NCBI GenBank assembly: GCA_903642215.1
Contig: CAHJWG010000001.1
Location: 558,001-622,000 of the forward strand
Reading direction: 5' to 3'
From: Sphingobacteriaceae bacterium
GTDB taxonomy: Bacteria > Bacteroidota > Bacteroidia > Sphingobacteriales > Sphingobacteriaceae
DNA length: 64,000 bases
The position numbers were made by a program, and so were the translations under genes. The notes under the pieces are model-generated. The model was not told where the DNA came from. It searched no databases and worked only from the letters and a program-made list of their open reading frames with translations. Shown here piece by piece: positions 61,963-64,000 of the stretch; within the stretch, counting starts at the first letter, position 1, and each line of letters opens with the position of its first letter.

Positions 61963-62606
61963 GCCTGTAAATCATCTAACAGAAAAACAAAAAGCTCTTT
62001 CGGCCCATGTGCGCCCAACACCAGTGTTTTTTCAATATCTGCAGTTCTGCTTGGGCCGGTAATTGTAGAAATCATGCTGGGCAGGTTGTTTTTATACTTG
62101 CTTTTAAGCAGTTTAAAACCATCTTTCAAATCTAAAACCAATTGCGAAGTATAAGCTAAAACGATATGTTGATGCGGATAAATGCTTAATCTTCTGCCAG
62201 CTGAATTGCCGTTAGTAACTAAAATACTGCCATTACGGGCAATTAAAGCATCACATAAAGTTAATCCGACTTCTGCCTGCTCAAAATCCTTGTCGGTTTC
62301 AAAATAAGGATATTCGTAAGTTTTAAGAATGTTTTGCAGATAACTTTCCCAGCAATATATTTTATGCCAGTTGCGCTGTTCGGCTAAAGTAAGCAGGTTT
62401 TCGATAAACTGAATTTCATCTTCGCAAAATATAAACTGACCGGCAACAGCTGTAAACTGTTCGGCAAACATCAATTCCAACAAATCATCCTGCGCCGGAT
62501 ATAAAGGCAAATCTTCCAGTTGCGGGTAAGGGTTGTCCCGTTTTTCGAGCAATGCCTTACGGATTTTTTTCAATAACTGCTCTTTCGGTGTCGTGTTATC
62601 TTTCAT
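61959..62606 (-). CDS. LUD-domain protein (LutC/YkgG-like)
   Basis: About 215 residues from the ATG at 62606; a GTG at 62624 lies in the ftsH terminator and is unlikely. The LUD domain (about residues 90-205) has VGLTLCDALIARNGSILV, IISTITGPSRTADIEKTLVLGAHGP, where the Gly-Pro-Ser-Arg-Thr motif is typical of LutC. LutC works with LutA and B in lactate oxidation in Bacillus; those genes are not here, so the role in this genome is open. It follows ftsH. Confidence 0.82.
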   Translation of the reverse strand: MKDNTTPKEQLLKKIRKALLEKRDNPYPQLEDLPLYPAQDDLLELMFAEQFTAVAGQFIFCEDEIQFIENLLTLAEQRNWHKIYCWESYLQNILKTYEYPYFETDKDFEQAEVGLTLCDALIARNGSILVTNGNSAGRRLSIYPHQHIVLAYTSQLVLDLKDGFKLLKSKYKNNLPSMISTITGPSRTADIEKTLVLGAHGPKELFVFLLDDLQA

Positions 62607-62617
62607 TGCCAAAATAA

Positions 62618-62646
62618 AAGCCACTATGCGTTAAACATAGTGGCTT
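62618..62646 (-). terminator. Terminator of ftsH
   Basis: AAGCCACTATG / CATAGTGGCTT, perfect 11-bp arms (62618-62628, 62636-62646), followed on the minus strand by TTTTATTTTG. Confidence 0.85.
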
Positions 62647-62665
62647 AAAAATAAGTTACAAAAAT

Positions 62666-64000
62666 TTATTCTGTTTTTGCGCTTGTATCTGTTTCTTCCG
62701 GGTTTCTGGCAAATGTGCCTGAATGGTCGCTAACGCCTTCATGAACAAGATTTTGTTCAACCGGTTCCAAATTTCCGGAAGGGTCATCGCCATTTACAAA
62801 TTCATCGTATGTGGTGCGATTTTCAAACGGGCGTTTTCCTAAAATTTCTTCCAGATCAGATTGGAAAAGGATCTCTTTTTCAAGCAGTTTGTTAGCCAAT
62901 TTATCCAGTCCTTCCCGTTTATCAGTCAATAACTTTTTGGTGTTCTCATAAACTATTTTTACCAGATTACGAACTTCATCATCAATCAATTCTGATGTTT
63001 TATCAGAATAAGGCTTATTAAATTGATATTCGCCTTGTGTATCGTTAAAAGAAACATTACCAACCTTTTCATTCATCCCATAGATACTAACCATTGCATA
63101 AGCTAATTTGGTGATACGCTCTAAATCGTTTTGTGCACCGGTTGATATTTTGCTGAACACAATATCTTCTGCCACACGGCCTCCCATCGTCATGCATAAA
63201 CCATCCATTAATTGCTCAGTAGTATATAAAAATTGTTCTTTAGGTAGATATTGTGCATAACCTAATGCAGCAACACCACGCGGAACGATAGAAACTTTTA
63301 CTAACGGATCAGCATGTTCCAGGAACCAGCCGGCAATGGCATGTCCGGCTTCGTGGAAAGCAACAATTCTTTTTTCCTCAGGAGAAATGATCTTGTTTTT
63401 CTTTTCCAAACCACCGATTACACGATCAACAGCATCTTGAAAATCTTGCATATCAACAGCTTCCTTATTCTTACGGGCAGCAATCAAAGCGGCTTCATTA
63501 CAAACGTTAGCAATTTCTGCTCCGGCAAATCCCGGAGTTTGCGCAGAAAGTTTTTTGGCATCAACATCTGCTGCTGTTTTTACCGGCAATAAATGTACTT
63601 TAAAAATTTGTTCACGGCCGTTTAAATCCGGTTTATCGATAGAAACCTGTCTGTCAAAACGTCCCGGGCGCATCAAGGCTGAATCCAAAACATCGGGGCG
63701 GTTAGTTGCTGCTAAAATAATAATACCAGAATCTGTACCAAAACCATCCATTTCAACCAATAGTTGGTTCAAGGTATTTTCCCGTTCATCATTCCCGCCA
63801 ACAATATTATTTTTACCTCGCGCACGGCCAATTGCATCAATCTCATCGATAAAAATGATACAAGGTGCTTTATCTTTTGCCTGCTTAAACAAATCACGCA
63901 CACGGGATGCACCAACACCTACAAACATTTCCACAAAATCAGAACCTGAAAGTGAAAAGAATGGTACTTGTGCTTCGCCTGCTACTGCTTTTGCCAGCAA
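62666..64000 (-). CDS. ftsH: ATP-dependent zinc metalloprotease FtsH (N-terminal part beyond window)
   Basis: The frame is open to the right edge, so 444 residues of the C-terminal part are seen: the end of the AAA+ domain ([50 protein letters not shown]) and the peptidase with the zinc motif [13 protein letters not shown]. The third ligand region, [14 protein letters not shown], is present. The C-terminus is acidic and unusual in length. It degrades membrane and regulatory proteins. The Walker A loop lies just outside the window. Confidence 0.97.
   Translation of the reverse strand: MLAKAVAGEAQVPFFSLSGSDFVEMFVGVGASRVRDLFKQAKDKAPCIIFIDEIDAIGRARGKNNIVGGNDERENTLNQLLVEMDGFGTDSGIIILAATNRPDVLDSALMRPGRFDRQVSIDKPDLNGREQIFKVHLLPVKTAADVDAKKLSAQTPGFAGAEIANVCNEAALIAARKNKEAVDMQDFQDAVDRVIGGLEKKNKIISPEEKRIVAFHEAGHAIAGWFLEHADPLVKVSIVPRGVAALGYAQYLPKEQFLYTTEQLMDGLCMTMGGRVAEDIVFSKISTGAQNDLERITKLAYAMVSIYGMNEKVGNVSFNDTQGEYQFNKPYSDKTSELIDDEVRNLVKIVYENTKKLLTDKREGLDKLANKLLEKEILFQSDLEEILGKRPFENRTTYDEFVNGDDPSGNLEPVEQNLVHEGVSDHSGTFARNPEETDTSAKTE

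Noticed and set aside
1..64000. CRISPR arrays, insertion sequences or prophage genes
   Set aside because: No regular spacer-repeat arrays, transposase, integrase or capsid genes are visible anywhere. The short dispersed repeats are not spaced like a CRISPR.

Overview
The window looks like ordinary chromosome of a Bacteroidota bacterium, most likely Sphingobacteriaceae (Pedobacter or Mucilaginibacter type). The signs are TAnnTTTG promoter boxes, the gliding lipoprotein GldH, a three-subunit SdhCAB with a single large cytochrome b, a TonB-type barrel with a CarboxypepD_reg domain, and Bacteroidota families such as DUF3078 and DUF4199. Almost all genes are housekeeping. There is no prophage, insertion sequence or CRISPR array, and only small accessory pieces: two toxin-antitoxin pairs, a possible orphan antitoxin, a Fic protein and a trypsin-like protease.

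Layout. 1-11 kb (mostly minus): the N-terminal part of an outer-membrane receptor, a YtxH protein, a DsbD-like reductase, sdhCAB, pdeM and an HtrA protease. 11-17 kb: dapF, a SNF2 helicase and the mlaEFD lipid transporter. 17-28 kb: uup, mnmG with a parS site just upstream, an Ig-like lipoprotein, gamma carbonic anhydrase, tRNA-Gly(CCC), then divergent nadB and nadA around a DnaA-box-rich gap that is a candidate oriC, then thiL and two paralogous small lipoproteins. 28-35 kb (minus): rmuC, fic, holB-ricT-gldH and a YoeB module. 35-44 kb (plus): ruvX, an O-methyltransferase, two glucosaminidases, a run of envelope genes, ffh, a DoxX protein, comM and higBA. 44-64 kb: a protease, an AsmA-like/GT51 transglycosylase, Mrp and Nfu iron-sulfur proteins, def, an M16 peptidase, hpt, a CPBP protease, mfd, a Nif3 and zinc-ribbon pair, a FabH-like synthase, a PA0069-type radical SAM protein, a LutC-like protein and the C-terminal part of ftsH.

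The most striking unexplained signal is a short dispersed repeat, core GATAAAAGAAGCATC, usually preceded by a T-run and a few G/C bases. I found about thirty intergenic copies in both orientations, roughly one per two kilobases, plus further copies inside genes. Variants read GATAAAAACAGCATC or GGTAAACGAAGCATT. Some copies sit directly before or across start codons. Three head-to-head pairs form hairpins at gene ends that look like terminators. I do not recognise this repeat as a described element.

The second notable point is the pairing of a near-perfect parS (19.4 kb) with a probable replication origin (25.4-25.7 kb), which would place the window at the chromosomal origin. All calls come from reading the sequence; no database or folding program was run.
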